A stretch of 64,000 nt of DNA. It comes from Azophilus sp965221465. GTDB lineage: Bacteria; Pseudomonadota; Gammaproteobacteria; Pseudomonadales; Azotimanducaceae. The notes beneath the pieces were generated by a model. That model saw only the letters and a program-made list of their open reading frames with translations. It had not been told where the DNA came from and did no database searches. Both the position numbers and the translations under genes were made by a program. How positions within the stretch are numbered: position 1 is the stretch's first letter; every line of letters begins with the position of its first letter. Where the stretch lies: positions 744,001-808,000 of the forward strand of contig OZ244892.1 in the NCBI GenBank assembly GCA_965221465.1. The letters run 5' to 3'. Positions 52,679 through 61,675 of this stretch are shown here, piece after piece.

Positions 52679-53554
52679 TCACATCGTCAGCCAGGCCACC
52701 AGCAGGCGGATCTGGGTGTCGTCGAGACGCTCGCCGAACGCCGGCATTTCGCCGTGGCGGCCCATGGCAATGGAGTGTCGGATGGCCTCGTCCGAATTGC
52801 CGTACAGGGTCGCGTCATCGGTGAGATCAGATGCACCCAACAACGGATTGCCGGAACCGTCCGGGCCGTGACAGGCACTGCAATAGAGCCTGTAGGGCTG
52901 TTCTCCGGGGTGGCCTTGTGCCCGGCCGAGGCGCAATGCCTGAACATAGTCGGTCAGTCGATCGACGGTTTCCTCGCCTACCGCCGGCAACCAGCCGACC
53001 ATGACGGCCTGGCGCCCCTGGCGAATGGACTGCTCGATCTGCGCCGGGTCGGCGCCCCACTGCCAGTCTGCATCGCGCAGGTCGGGGAACAGGTTCGACT
53101 GACCCCCGGCGTCGTAGCCGTGGCAGGTGGCGCAGTTGCGGTCGTATATCCGTTGCGCCGAGATCATCAGGCCCGGGTCGGATTGCAGTGTTTCCAGCTT
53201 CGCTTCCGCCACCAGCCGACGCATGGGGCCGAACTGCGTCGCGTAACGGTCCTGGCGCTCGCGCAATTCGCCGCCCTGAGACCACTCCAGGGCGCCGCCG
53301 AAAGCCCCGAGACCCGGGTACAGCATCAGGTAGACGACGGAAATTACCAGGGAGACGAATATCAGCCAGAACCACCAGAGCGGCGCCGGGTGCTCGCCTT
53401 CCTGCAGGTTGCCGTCCCAGACCGGGCTCGCTTCCGGCTCGTCCCGGTCGGCGCCGAAATACAGGCTGAATACCAGCCAGACGAGCCCCGCCAGGCTTCC
53501 CAGGGTGAGCGCCAGCACCCAGCCGCTCCAGAAGCCGCCGGGCAGCTCAGCCAT
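52679..53554 (-). CDS. ccoP: cbb3-type cytochrome c oxidase, diheme subunit CcoP
   Basis: A 291-residue membrane-anchored diheme cytochrome c. Two membrane helices (residues about 9-33 and 60-80) precede two heme sites, CATCH (141-145) and CSACH (225-229). The segment FGPMRRLVAEAKLETLQSDP and GWLPAVGEETVDRLTDYVQA match CcoP. It passes electrons from soluble cytochromes to CcoO. It overlaps ccoQ by eight bases. Transcribed ccoN-O-Q-P. Confidence 0.95.
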   Translation of the reverse strand: MAELPGGFWSGWVLALTLGSLAGLVWLVFSLYFGADRDEPEASPVWDGNLQEGEHPAPLWWFWLIFVSLVISVVYLMLYPGLGAFGGALEWSQGGELRERQDRYATQFGPMRRLVAEAKLETLQSDPGLMISAQRIYDRNCATCHGYDAGGQSNLFPDLRDADWQWGADPAQIEQSIRQGRQAVMVGWLPAVGEETVDRLTDYVQALRLGRAQGHPGEQPYRLYCSACHGPDGSGNPLLGASDLTDDATLYGNSDEAIRHSIAMGRHGEMPAFGERLDDTQIRLLVAWLTM

Positions 53555-53690
53555 CGTCTTGCTCGTCGGTCAGGGGTATGCCGGCGATACGGTCGACTGC
53601 TTCGTCCGAGGAGCCCCACAGCGCCCAGATGGCCAGCCCCGCCATGAACGCCATGATCAGCATGTCGCCTGCGAACAGGAACCAGGTCAT
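53547..53690 (-). CDS. ccoQ: cbb3-type oxidase small subunit CcoQ
   Basis: A 47-residue single-helix protein, MTWFLFAGDMLIMAFMAGLA and on to WALWGSSDEAVD. Small CcoQ/FixQ subunits stabilise the cbb3 complex. Its start overlaps the end of ccoO by four bases and its end overlaps ccoP, which supports the reading despite the short length. Confidence 0.85.
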   Translation of the reverse strand: MTWFLFAGDMLIMAFMAGLAIWALWGSSDEAVDRIAGIPLTDEQDDG

Positions 53691-54313
53691 TGGCGGCCCC
53701 CCGGGGCGGGCGTACCCAGACCCTGCAGATAGGCTACCAGCGCATCGACTTCCATCAATCCTTCCAGGGCGGCGGGCGCCGCTTCGATGTCGGCGTCCGA
53801 ATAGGGATGGCCGAGGCGCCGCAGTGCCCGCATCTTCGCCTGAATGGAACCGTCCGCATTCGCCGGACGCTCGCCGAGCCAGGGATAAGCCGGCATGATC
53901 GAGTCGGGCACGACCGAGCGCGGATCGAGCAGGTGAATGCGATGCCAGATGTCCGAATACCGGCCCCCGACGCGGTGCAGGTCGGGGCCGGTACGCTTCG
54001 AACCCCACAGGAAGGGCCGGTCGAAGGCGAACTCTTCCGCCCGGGAGTAGGGGCCGTAGCGCCGCACCTCGGCCAGAAGCGGACGCACCTGCTGCGAATG
54101 GCAGGTGCTGCAGCTTTCGCGGATGTAGATGTCGCGACCGGTCAGTTCCACCGGCCCGTAGGGCGCCGCGCCGGGCGCCGGCGTGACCAGGCCCTCGTCG
54201 AGGACGCTCGGCAGCACCTGCACCAGCCCACCGATGGAGGAAACGAACAGGATGCCGAAAATCAGAAGGCCGCTGTTGCGCTCGAGCCGGCGATGCAGAT
54301 CGACCGCTTTCAT
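53687..54313 (-). CDS. ccoO: cbb3-type cytochrome c oxidase, monoheme subunit CcoO
   Basis: A 208-residue protein with one N-terminal anchor helix (SGLLIFGILFVSSIGGLVQV) and a single heme c site CSTCH (68-72). GRDIYIRESCSTCHSQQVRP and WGSKRTGPDLHRVGGRYSD are signature CcoO sequences. DSIMPAYPWL supplies the axial Met. It overlaps ccoN by four bases (ATGA). Confidence 0.96.
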   Translation of the reverse strand: MKAVDLHRRLERNSGLLIFGILFVSSIGGLVQVLPSVLDEGLVTPAPGAAPYGPVELTGRDIYIRESCSTCHSQQVRPLLAEVRRYGPYSRAEEFAFDRPFLWGSKRTGPDLHRVGGRYSDIWHRIHLLDPRSVVPDSIMPAYPWLGERPANADGSIQAKMRALRRLGHPYSDADIEAAPAALEGLMEVDALVAYLQGLGTPAPGGRQ

Positions 54314-55734
54314 GGGGTGCCCTCCGAAACCGCCGGTGGCGCCACTGACACGATAGCCCGGCCACTGACGGTCTTCCACAGGTTGAACGTCATCAACACC
54401 GTGCCGGCAAAGAACGCGAGCCCGGCCACGAGCCGCAGCGCGTAGTAGGGCGCCATGCTCGCCATGATGTCCTTGAAGCTGTAGCTGAGTTCGCCGATCT
54501 CGTCGAGGCTCAGCCACAAGAGGCCCTGGGAAACGCCCGCGCCCCACATCGCCAGCACGTAGAGCATGACGCCGGCAAGCGCCAGCCAGAAATGCCAGTT
54601 GGCGAGCCGGTCGCTGTAGAGTTTCCCGCCGACGAGCCGGGGCACCAGAAAATAGAAGGTGCCGAACGTGATCAGGGCATTCCAGCCAAGCGCCCCGGAG
54701 TGCACGTGGCCGATGGTCCAGTCGGTGAAGTGGCTGACCACGTTGACGCTCTTGATGGACATCATCGGCCCTTCGAAGGTGGCCAGCCCGTAGAAGGCAA
54801 GCGACAGCACGATGAATTTCAGCGCCGGGTCCGTGCGCAGCTTCTGCCAGGCGCCGGCAACCGTCATCACGCCGTTGACCATGGTCGCCCAGGATGGCGC
54901 CAGCAGCACCAGACTCATGATCATGCCCAGCGACTGCACCCACTCCGGTACGGCGTTGTAGTGCAGGTGGTGCGGGCCGGCCCAGATGTAGCTGTACGTG
55001 AAGGCCCAGAAGGCAACGATGGAAAGCCGGTAGCTCCAGATCGGCCGGTCGGCATGCTTGGGCAGAAAGTAGTAGAGCATGCCGAGGAATCCCCCGGTCA
55101 GCAGGAAGCCCACCGCATTGTGGCCGTACCACCACTGCACCACGGCATCCTGGGCGCCGGCGAACAGGGAATACGACTTCGACCAGGTCACCGGTATCGC
55201 CAGGCTGTTGACGATGTGCAGCATGGCGATGACGATGATGAGCGCGCCGTAGAACCAGTTGGAGACATAGATGGGCCGGATGCGGCGCCGGGCGATGGTG
55301 CCGAAGAAGACCACGGCAAACGAGACCCAGACCACGGCGATGGCGATGTCGAAGGGCCACTCCAGTTCGGCGTACTCCTTGCCCCCGTTCCAGCCGGCGA
55401 GAAGCGAAATGCCCCCGGCCAGTACCCCGGCCTGCCAGGCCAGCGCGCAGAACCAGGCGAGCCCCGGTGCGAAGAGCGGCACGTGGCAGGTGCGCTGCAC
55501 GCTGTAGAAGGCGGTGGCCATCAGTGCCGAGACGCCGAAGCCGAAGATGACGGCGTTGGTGTGCAGGTTGCGCAGGCGGCCGTAACTCAGCCACTCGCGA
55601 CCGAAATCGATGGTCGGCCACACCAGTTCTGCGGCAATGTAGAGGCCCGCCGCCATGCCGAGCAGCGACCACAGCACCGCGAAGCCGGTGAGCCATCCTG
55701 CCACCCGGTCGTGATAGCGCTCGCCGGCCGCCAT
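54310..55734 (-). CDS. ccoN: cbb3-type cytochrome c oxidase, catalytic subunit CcoN
   Basis: A 474-residue heme-copper oxidase subunit with about 12 membrane helices. Metal ligands are visible: His58 (NLHTNA, low-spin heme), His205 (WWYGHNAVGF), His255 and His256 (AGPHHLHY) for CuB, and the HVHSGALGWN heme pair. This is a high-affinity proton-pumping terminal oxidase suited to low oxygen. The start ATG overlaps the stop of the Yip1-like gene by one base (TGATG). Confidence 0.96.
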   Translation of the reverse strand: MAAGERYHDRVAGWLTGFAVLWSLLGMAAGLYIAAELVWPTIDFGREWLSYGRLRNLHTNAVIFGFGVSALMATAFYSVQRTCHVPLFAPGLAWFCALAWQAGVLAGGISLLAGWNGGKEYAELEWPFDIAIAVVWVSFAVVFFGTIARRRIRPIYVSNWFYGALIIVIAMLHIVNSLAIPVTWSKSYSLFAGAQDAVVQWWYGHNAVGFLLTGGFLGMLYYFLPKHADRPIWSYRLSIVAFWAFTYSYIWAGPHHLHYNAVPEWVQSLGMIMSLVLLAPSWATMVNGVMTVAGAWQKLRTDPALKFIVLSLAFYGLATFEGPMMSIKSVNVVSHFTDWTIGHVHSGALGWNALITFGTFYFLVPRLVGGKLYSDRLANWHFWLALAGVMLYVLAMWGAGVSQGLLWLSLDEIGELSYSFKDIMASMAPYYALRLVAGLAFFAGTVLMTFNLWKTVSGRAIVSVAPPAVSEGTP

Positions 55735-56381
55735 CAGACCCCCAGTGCCGGGCCGATGCCCCCGCTCCACAGCACCACGGTGATGCCGAGCAGGCTGACG
55801 AAAGCCACCAGCAGATAGGCCACCAGGGAGGACGCCATCAGGATCCCCTGTTCCGGCGTGGTGCCGAGTATGGCCGGCAGGCAGCGGTAAAGCAGATACA
55901 GGCTCCAGATCAGCGCCGGTATCAGCAGCGCCATGTTGACGAAGGCGTGGGGGGCGAGGTGCGCCACGCTCGCCAGGATCACGGGCATGCCGACCAGTGC
56001 AACGAATGTCAGGTGCGCGCCGAAATCGCGCCTGGCGCTGTAGGTCTCGGCCATCCAGGAAGCAACCAGCGCAGTACTCGAGAAGCCGGTGATCAGGGCC
56101 GCGAAGTACGCCAGGCTGATCAGCACGAGGCCGCCGGTGGACACCTGCAGTGGCTCGCCGCCGCCGAGGCTCCAGCCGAGCGTGGCGCCGCCGGCAAAAG
56201 CGAGCAGTGGAGGCACGACACTCAGGGGGATCACCAGACGAAGCAGCACATCGTGGGTTTCGAGCGCAGCCGCGGAGAGTTGCTCGCAAGCTGCCGACGG
56301 ATGCAACGCGAGCCGCACCAACTGCCAGATACTTGGGACGCCGACCCTGGAAGCCGACTCACGCCTGGTCACGGATGCCAC
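55734..56381 (-). CDS. Yip1-family membrane protein ahead of ccoN
   Basis: A 215-residue protein with five hydrophobic helices, for example VIPLSVVPPLLAFAGGATLG, LVLISLAYFAALITGF and ALIWSLYLLYRCLPAILG. The LLYRCLP motif and the overall layout fit the Yip1 domain family. The first 35 residues are cytoplasmic (IWQLVRLALHPSAACEQLSA). Translational coupling to ccoN suggests a role in oxidase assembly or membrane insertion, which is not an established function. The start at a GTG is uncertain. Confidence 0.75.
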   Translation of the reverse strand: MASVTRRESASRVGVPSIWQLVRLALHPSAACEQLSAAALETHDVLLRLVIPLSVVPPLLAFAGGATLGWSLGGGEPLQVSTGGLVLISLAYFAALITGFSSTALVASWMAETYSARRDFGAHLTFVALVGMPVILASVAHLAPHAFVNMALLIPALIWSLYLLYRCLPAILGTTPEQGILMASSLVAYLLVAFVSLLGITVVLWSGGIGPALGV

Positions 56382-56555
56382 CGTGGCTGCAGTTTGCTGT
56401 GCTCAGCAATGCCGGGCGCGTGACGCGAGAACATCCAACTGAAACTACGCATGTGGGACGCCGTTGCACAGGATGTCGTATAGCAGCCCGCCCGGCGACT
56501 GTCTACCCTGGACCGCACTTCTTACCAACTGCCTGCTGAGCTTTATCCCATGAGA

Positions 56556-56577
56556 GATTCCACCCCGGCGCGCCGAG
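56556..56577 (+). repeat. Solo left end of the structured interspersed element
   Basis: Twenty-two bases ending CCACCCCGGCGCGCCGAG are identical to the left end of copy C (from 31642). The match stops three bases from the stop codon of the receptor gene at 56581, and no hairpin or right end follows. Confidence 0.6.
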
Positions 56578-56580
56578 TTC

Positions 56581-58722
56581 TCAGAACACGACCCGGAGCC
56601 CCGCCTCGATGGTGCGGCCCGGTTGCGGCACCAGGTCCTTGACAATGGACGTGTGCAGCCGCTGCTCGGCGTCGGTCAGGTTCCGGCCCTGCAGGAATAC
56701 CGTGAGTGCGGTGTTGCCCCACTCCCCGGCCCAGCCGATGTAGGCGCGCAGATCGTCGTAGGCGTCGGTGGCCAACTCGAAATCGGCCACGTCGTTCTGC
56801 TTGAAAGCCCTTGTGTAGTCGATGCTGGCGTCAAGGCTCCGCCAACCGATTTCCAGGCCCAAACCGGCGCGTTGCGGCGGAATCCGGGGCAGATGGTCGT
56901 TGCCGGAGACATCGAGTTCTGCGGAAACGGCATCGGTGAAGGCGCTGACATGCAGGTATCCGTCCTCCCAGGAGGCCACCGTCGCCGTGCCTTCCAGGTC
57001 GATGCCAACGAAGGTGGCGTCTGCCTGGGTGAACAGCAAAACCGCCAAGCCGCGCTCTTCTTCGCCGGTAGCCTGCTGATAGACGTAGTTGCTGAATTCG
57101 GTGAGGTAGAGGCACCCATGCAGTGACCACCGATCGCCTCTGGCATCCAGAATGGCCGCCAGATTGAGTGCCGTTTCCTCGTCGAGGTTCCGGTCGCCGA
57201 TCTCGAAACTGCTCGTGGCGGCGTGCGGGCCGTTGGTATACAACTCTTCCCCGGCGGGGGCGCGTGTCGAGTAGTCCGCGAGCAACCGCGCCTGGAAAAC
57301 GTCGCCCATCGGCATGATGGCGCCGAGGGATGCGCTCAGGCCGCTGAAGCTGTCGCTGCCGCCGAATACGGGCTTGTGCTCGACTCGGTCGTAGCGTGCG
57401 CCCGCCTCCAATTGGAAGCCTGAGAACGCACGCTCTCCGACCCAGAATACCCCGAAGGAGCGGGTATCGACCGGGGGTGTAAAGGCCTCTTCGCCGATGG
57501 CGGAAAACTCCCGGTCGCCGTACTGCGTACCGAAGGCGCCCCTCCAGCCCGCCCAGTCCCGATGCGACAACTCCAGGCGCGCTTCCCAAGCCTGGTTGGC
57601 GAACGTGGTGCCGTGCAACTCGTCGCCCTCGACGTGCTCGTAGTCGTTGATGCCGAGTCGCAGATTCGCGTTGGTGAAACCCGGCAGGGGTTCGTTCAAC
57701 GCGGCCTCCACATCGATTCGCGTTTGCTTCATCTCCAACAGGGGCAGTTCTTCGTCGCCGTGCTCGTCGTGGTCGTCGCTTGCGCCCGCGTGCATGTCCT
57801 CGTCCTGGTGTTCGTCTTCGCCGTGATGCTCGTCTGCATCGTCATGCGCGTGGCTATGACCCGGTATGCCGTATTCCGCGTCGAGTTGGCTGACCGACAC
57901 ACCGAAAAAGCCGCGTTCGCCGACAAACGAGAATCCCGCCGCTCCGCCGTAGGACTCGAGGCCGCTGCCGGGTACGGTTCCGTACGCGGGCGCCTCGTCG
58001 GCGTGGGCGTCGTGGTCGTCGTCTTCGTCGTGATCTTCCTCGAGGCCCTCCATCGCTTCCATGGCCATGAGGCGGGACGATTCCGCGTACCCGGGAATGT
58101 CGTAGTCGTCCCGTTCACGGGCGAAACCGTCGAGATGCCAGGCAAAGTTGCCAACACCGCCATCCAGGCGGAACGAGGCGTTTCTTCCCTCGCCGTTGTC
58201 TCCCCCCAGCGCATGGAACCTGCCGGTGATGCGATCCGGCACGCTGTCCGGAATGCGTCCCGTGTGCGTGTCCACCACACCGCCGATGGCGCCGGACCCG
58301 TACAGCAAGGTAGCCGATCCCTTCAATATCTCGACGCGGTCTGCGACGAGCGGGTCCACCGTCACGGCATGGTCGCCGCTGGTGACGGATACATCGAGGG
58401 TGTCGATCCGATCCTCGAGCATGCGCACCCGCGGCCCGCCGAGGCCGTGAATGACGGGACGACCCACCGCGACCCCGAACGAACCGTTGTGGATCCCGGT
58501 TTCGCCGGCGACCGTTGCACCGATGTTTTCGATGGCCCTGCGCATGAGTTGATCGCCGGCAAGCACGGCGTGCGGTTGAACGAGACCGTCGGGCGAAAGC
58601 GGATGGCCGATGACGACCACTTCCTCGATGCGGGGGTCCGTTTCCCGGGAGTCCGACTCCTCCGCGCAGGTGGGCGCTGCCGGCCAGACCGCCAGCGCAA
58701 TAAGCAGCATTATGAATCTCAT
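56581..58722 (-). CDS. TonB-dependent receptor of the zinc (ZnuD) type
   Basis: A 713-residue receptor with signal peptide (LLIALAVWPAAPTCAEE), TonB box IEEVVVIGHPL and plug motif VEILKGSATLLYGSGAIGG. Two barrel loops are packed with His, Asp and Glu: EEDHDEDDDHDAHADEAP near residue 230 and GHSHAHDDADEHHGEDEH with more near residue 290. This is the hallmark of ZnuD-type zinc importers, where such loops capture metal outside the cell. A small Cys/His protein lies just upstream. Regulation by Zur is expected, but no clear Zur box was found. Confidence 0.9.
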   Translation of the reverse strand: MRFIMLLIALAVWPAAPTCAEESDSRETDPRIEEVVVIGHPLSPDGLVQPHAVLAGDQLMRRAIENIGATVAGETGIHNGSFGVAVGRPVIHGLGGPRVRMLEDRIDTLDVSVTSGDHAVTVDPLVADRVEILKGSATLLYGSGAIGGVVDTHTGRIPDSVPDRITGRFHALGGDNGEGRNASFRLDGGVGNFAWHLDGFARERDDYDIPGYAESSRLMAMEAMEGLEEDHDEDDDHDAHADEAPAYGTVPGSGLESYGGAAGFSFVGERGFFGVSVSQLDAEYGIPGHSHAHDDADEHHGEDEHQDEDMHAGASDDHDEHGDEELPLLEMKQTRIDVEAALNEPLPGFTNANLRLGINDYEHVEGDELHGTTFANQAWEARLELSHRDWAGWRGAFGTQYGDREFSAIGEEAFTPPVDTRSFGVFWVGERAFSGFQLEAGARYDRVEHKPVFGGSDSFSGLSASLGAIMPMGDVFQARLLADYSTRAPAGEELYTNGPHAATSSFEIGDRNLDEETALNLAAILDARGDRWSLHGCLYLTEFSNYVYQQATGEEERGLAVLLFTQADATFVGIDLEGTATVASWEDGYLHVSAFTDAVSAELDVSGNDHLPRIPPQRAGLGLEIGWRSLDASIDYTRAFKQNDVADFELATDAYDDLRAYIGWAGEWGNTALTVFLQGRNLTDAEQRLHTSIVKDLVPQPGRTIEAGLRVVF

Positions 58723-58797
58723 GGTTGTTTCCTGATTACAGATAGACGAATCGCGCGGCTTCGTAGCGAGGTCGCGCGTTGACCGGGGCTGCGTCGA

Positions 58798-59103
58798 TCA
58801 GGAGACCGGGGGTGCGCGGGACAGTGGGTTTTCGAACGGACGCGATGCCAGGCGAAGCGTGGCATGCCTGGGAACAGTGGGGCGCGTCCAGAGTTGTTGC
58901 GTGGTGTTGGCATCGAATGCGGCCAGAGCGAGCCCGCCGTCGGAGTGTGCACAAAGGACACAGTGTTCTTCGGGACAGGGGTCGCCATCGACATGCCATT
59001 CGGCCAGAACCTGGGTACCCACCAGCAGCATCGCCACCAGGCTGGCCGCCATCTGCAGCGACCGGCGAGCGCGATTCGGATGCCGGAACGGGGAAGTCTC
59101 CAT
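58798..59103 (-). CDS. Small exported Cys/His protein upstream of the zinc receptor
   Basis: A 101-residue protein from the ATG at 59103. A basic leader and helix (AASLVAMLLVGTQVLAEWHV) form a signal, followed by DPCPEEHCVLCAHSDGG with three Cys and two His, a plausible metal site. Small proteins of this kind (DUF2946-like) often precede zinc or copper receptor genes. The receptor start is 75 bases further on. Function unknown; a metal-binding or sensing role is inferred. Confidence 0.65.
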   Translation of the reverse strand: METSPFRHPNRARRSLQMAASLVAMLLVGTQVLAEWHVDGDPCPEEHCVLCAHSDGGLALAAFDANTTQQLWTRPTVPRHATLRLASRPFENPLSRAPPVS

Positions 59104-59182
59104 CGGCGGCGATGGTAACACGTCCGTCGCGAGCGAGATGTCCGACGCGACCTGTGCCTGCACGGGTAGCTTCTTGCCAGTT

Positions 59183-59202
59183 GTTGGTGACGGATGCGGG
59201 CT
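59183..59202 (+). repeat. REP-like repeat core
   Basis: GTTGGTGACGGATGCGGGCT is identical to 40470-40489 and nearly identical to the minus strand at 10030-10065. It lies in the region upstream of the zinc receptor operon. Confidence 0.6.
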
Positions 59203-59306
59203 GGCCAGCGACGTATGCCGGTTAGCCTTTGGCGCGGGGTTCGAGCCGGTTTGACACCGGATTGACCGGTTACTAAGGTGCAGGCCGCCAAACGGGCGCT
59301 TGGCCC

Positions 59307-59355
59307 GAGTCACAAAGAGTCACAGATTTGCAGGCCCGAGTCACAGTTTTGCAGC
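59307..59355 (+). repeat. Short tandem repeats upstream of a receptor gene
   Basis: GAGTCACA occurs at 59307, 59317 and 59338. The last two begin 21-base units (GAGTCACAGATTTGCAG and GAGTCACAGTTTTGCAG), two helical turns apart and about 70-100 bases before the ATG at 59423, so they could be activator or repressor sites. Confidence 0.5.
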
Positions 59356-59422
59356 AAGGCAAACTGTTTTTGTCCCAGGACACGACGATGCCCATTACCG
59401 AAACGACGTTCAGGTGGTGAAG

Positions 59423-61675
59423 ATGATCCCCAAAGGTTTGAAACGAATGGCCCTGATCGGCCCTGTTGTCATGGCCCTGACCCAGATGGCAGCCGCGGCA
59501 GAACTGGTGATCGAAGAGATCGTCGTCACGGCAACGAAACGCGCCGAAAGCGTTCAGGACGTGCCCGTGGCGGTCAATGCGGTCGATGCGGAAACGATCG
59601 AGGCCATGCGCATCGACGAGTTTACCGACATCACCCTGGTTTCGCCGTCGCTTACCATGAACCGAGGCGACTGGGCGACCAACAGCGGCTACAGCCTTCG
59701 CGGCATCGGCACCAACGTCTTCAGCCTAAACATCGAACCCAGCGTCGCCATCGTCGTCGACGATGTGCCGGTCGTCCGATCGGAACAGGCGTTCTCTGAC
59801 CTGACGGATATCGAATCCATCGAAGTGCTGCGCGGCCCGCAATCCACCCTGTTCGGCAAGAGCGCCTCGGCGGGGGTGATCAACGTGCGCACGCGCGCAC
59901 CGGGCGACGAGTTCCGCGCCGGGGTCCGGGCGAGCGCGACAACCGACGACGAAACCTACATCACCGCCAGCATCTCCGGTCCGTTGAGCGACTCGATGGG
60001 GTTCCGTCTGTCCGGCCACGACCGCAATCGCAAGGACGGGCACGTCGAGAACCTCCTGAACGGTACGGATGTGGACGGTCAGCAATCGTGGGGCATCCGG
60101 GCCAGGCTCGATTGGGACCTTGCCGATTCGGTGACCGCGACGCTTTTCTACAACCATGACGAGGCCGAATCCGACTGCTGTCATCGCGCCTTTCGGGGCC
60201 TGGACAGCGGCGCCCTGTTTCTGGGCCTGCTGCCGGCCGCTTTCGTGCTCGGCGACGTCGAGCCGGGCGCGGATAACGACCAGGTGTCGATGGACGACCC
60301 GACCTTGACGGAATCGACCAGCGACAGCGGTGCGTTGCGCATCGAATGGGATTGGGGCGAATACCGGTTTCTGTCCGTCACGTCATTGACGAAATGGGAC
60401 TACGAGGTCAGCACCGATGTCGACGGCACGTCGTTCGACCTGCTGGGCCTGTTCACGGGGGGCGCCCTGTCCGGGGGCATCAACCAGGGTGGGGGATTCG
60501 ACCTCGAGTCCTGGACCCAGGAGTTGCGACTGGTATCGCCGGCTTCAGACTCCTTCGAGTATGTCGTCGGTGTGTTCTATTCCGACATCGAATACGGGCG
60601 AAGCTTTCGGCGCGGCCCGCTGTTCGGCGCCGACTGGCTCGCGGACACCGGCTCGGAATCCCTGGCTCTCTACGGGCAGGGAACCTGGAACCTGACCGAT
60701 GCGACAGCCATAACCGCCGGGCTGCGACTCAACCGGGAGGAGATCTCGCACCGCTTCAACAACCTGCTGAGTGCAACCGAACTCGGCGGCGACGACACCG
60801 AAACCGCCGTGCCGGGCAAGATCAGCGTGCAGCACTACACGAGTGACGACGTCATGTGGTTCGCGTCCTTCGCCATCGGTTACAAGGGGCAGGGTTACGA
60901 TATTTCTTCGAGCTTCAACCAATATACGTCGGACAACCCGGTGGGCTCGGAAGACTCGAAGGCATTCGAGTTGGGCATGAAAGGCACGTTCTTCGATGGC
61001 CGACTGCAGTTCAACCCGACGGCGTTTTTTGCGCGCTACGACGATTTTCAGGCTCAGCAGGCGCGCATCGTCGGCGGCGTCGTCGAACTGGGCATCGCCA
61101 ACGTCGGCAAGCTCGAAACTCGGGGAATCGAGATCGACCTCCAGGCGCTACTCACCGAAAATCTGAGGCTGGTGGGGGGCATGGCCTATACGGATGCAGA
61201 GATCAAATCCTTCTCGGGCGCCGATTGCTGGCCGGGGCAGACGGCTGCCCAGGGCTGTACGCTGGACCCGGCGACCCAAAGGTCGGTGCAGGATCTGGGC
61301 GGCGAAAAACTGAACAACTCGCCGGAATTCAAGTTGACGCTCAGCGCCGAATACAGACGCGCTTTCGAAACTCTGCCGTTCGACGGGTTTTTCAACGCCT
61401 CCATTCAATGGCAGAGCGATGTCAACTTTTCCCTGCTGGCCGATCCGGGTGCGGAGCAGGGCGCCTACGCGTTGGTGAACCTGAGCGCAGGATTCGTCGA
61501 GCGTGACCGCGAGCGCTACGAGGTATCGCTGTTCGTCAACAACCTGACCGACGAGAACTTTGTCGGCAGTATCGGCAATCTGGGGGGGCTGTGGGGCGGT
61601 TCTCCCGTATACAGCCACTTTGTCCTGCGGGACGGGCGGCGGTACGGCGGTATCCGTCTGGGTCTGCGAATCTGA
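59423..61675 (+). CDS. TonB-dependent receptor
   Basis: A 750-residue receptor. The ATG at 59423 follows AGGTGGTGAAG and starts a signal peptide ending AAAAEL; the TonB box is IEEIVVTATKRAES. The plug motif is IEVLRGPQSTLFGKSASAGV, with Ser for the usual Gly after PQ, a variant of one large receptor subfamily. The barrel has a DCCHRA loop and ends LGLRI rather than in Phe. A TIM-barrel sugar-isomerase-like protein and a secreted beta-propeller protein follow, so the ligand may be a sugar derivative rather than a peptide. Confidence 0.92.
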   Translation: MIPKGLKRMALIGPVVMALTQMAAAAELVIEEIVVTATKRAESVQDVPVAVNAVDAETIEAMRIDEFTDITLVSPSLTMNRGDWATNSGYSLRGIGTNVFSLNIEPSVAIVVDDVPVVRSEQAFSDLTDIESIEVLRGPQSTLFGKSASAGVINVRTRAPGDEFRAGVRASATTDDETYITASISGPLSDSMGFRLSGHDRNRKDGHVENLLNGTDVDGQQSWGIRARLDWDLADSVTATLFYNHDEAESDCCHRAFRGLDSGALFLGLLPAAFVLGDVEPGADNDQVSMDDPTLTESTSDSGALRIEWDWGEYRFLSVTSLTKWDYEVSTDVDGTSFDLLGLFTGGALSGGINQGGGFDLESWTQELRLVSPASDSFEYVVGVFYSDIEYGRSFRRGPLFGADWLADTGSESLALYGQGTWNLTDATAITAGLRLNREEISHRFNNLLSATELGGDDTETAVPGKISVQHYTSDDVMWFASFAIGYKGQGYDISSSFNQYTSDNPVGSEDSKAFELGMKGTFFDGRLQFNPTAFFARYDDFQAQQARIVGGVVELGIANVGKLETRGIEIDLQALLTENLRLVGGMAYTDAEIKSFSGADCWPGQTAAQGCTLDPATQRSVQDLGGEKLNNSPEFKLTLSAEYRRAFETLPFDGFFNASIQWQSDVNFSLLADPGAEQGAYALVNLSAGFVERDRERYEVSLFVNNLTDENFVGSIGNLGGLWGGSPVYSHFVLRDGRRYGGIRLGLRI

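Noticed and set aside
56394..56409. Palindrome TTGCT-6-AGCAA upstream of the cbb3 operon as an FNR site
   Set aside because: The FNR consensus is TTGAT-4-ATCAA; the base identities and spacing differ.
59220..59260. tRNA-like GGTTCGAGCC next to repeated CCGGTT words
   Set aside because: No acceptor stem, D-arm or anticodon arm can be built around it.
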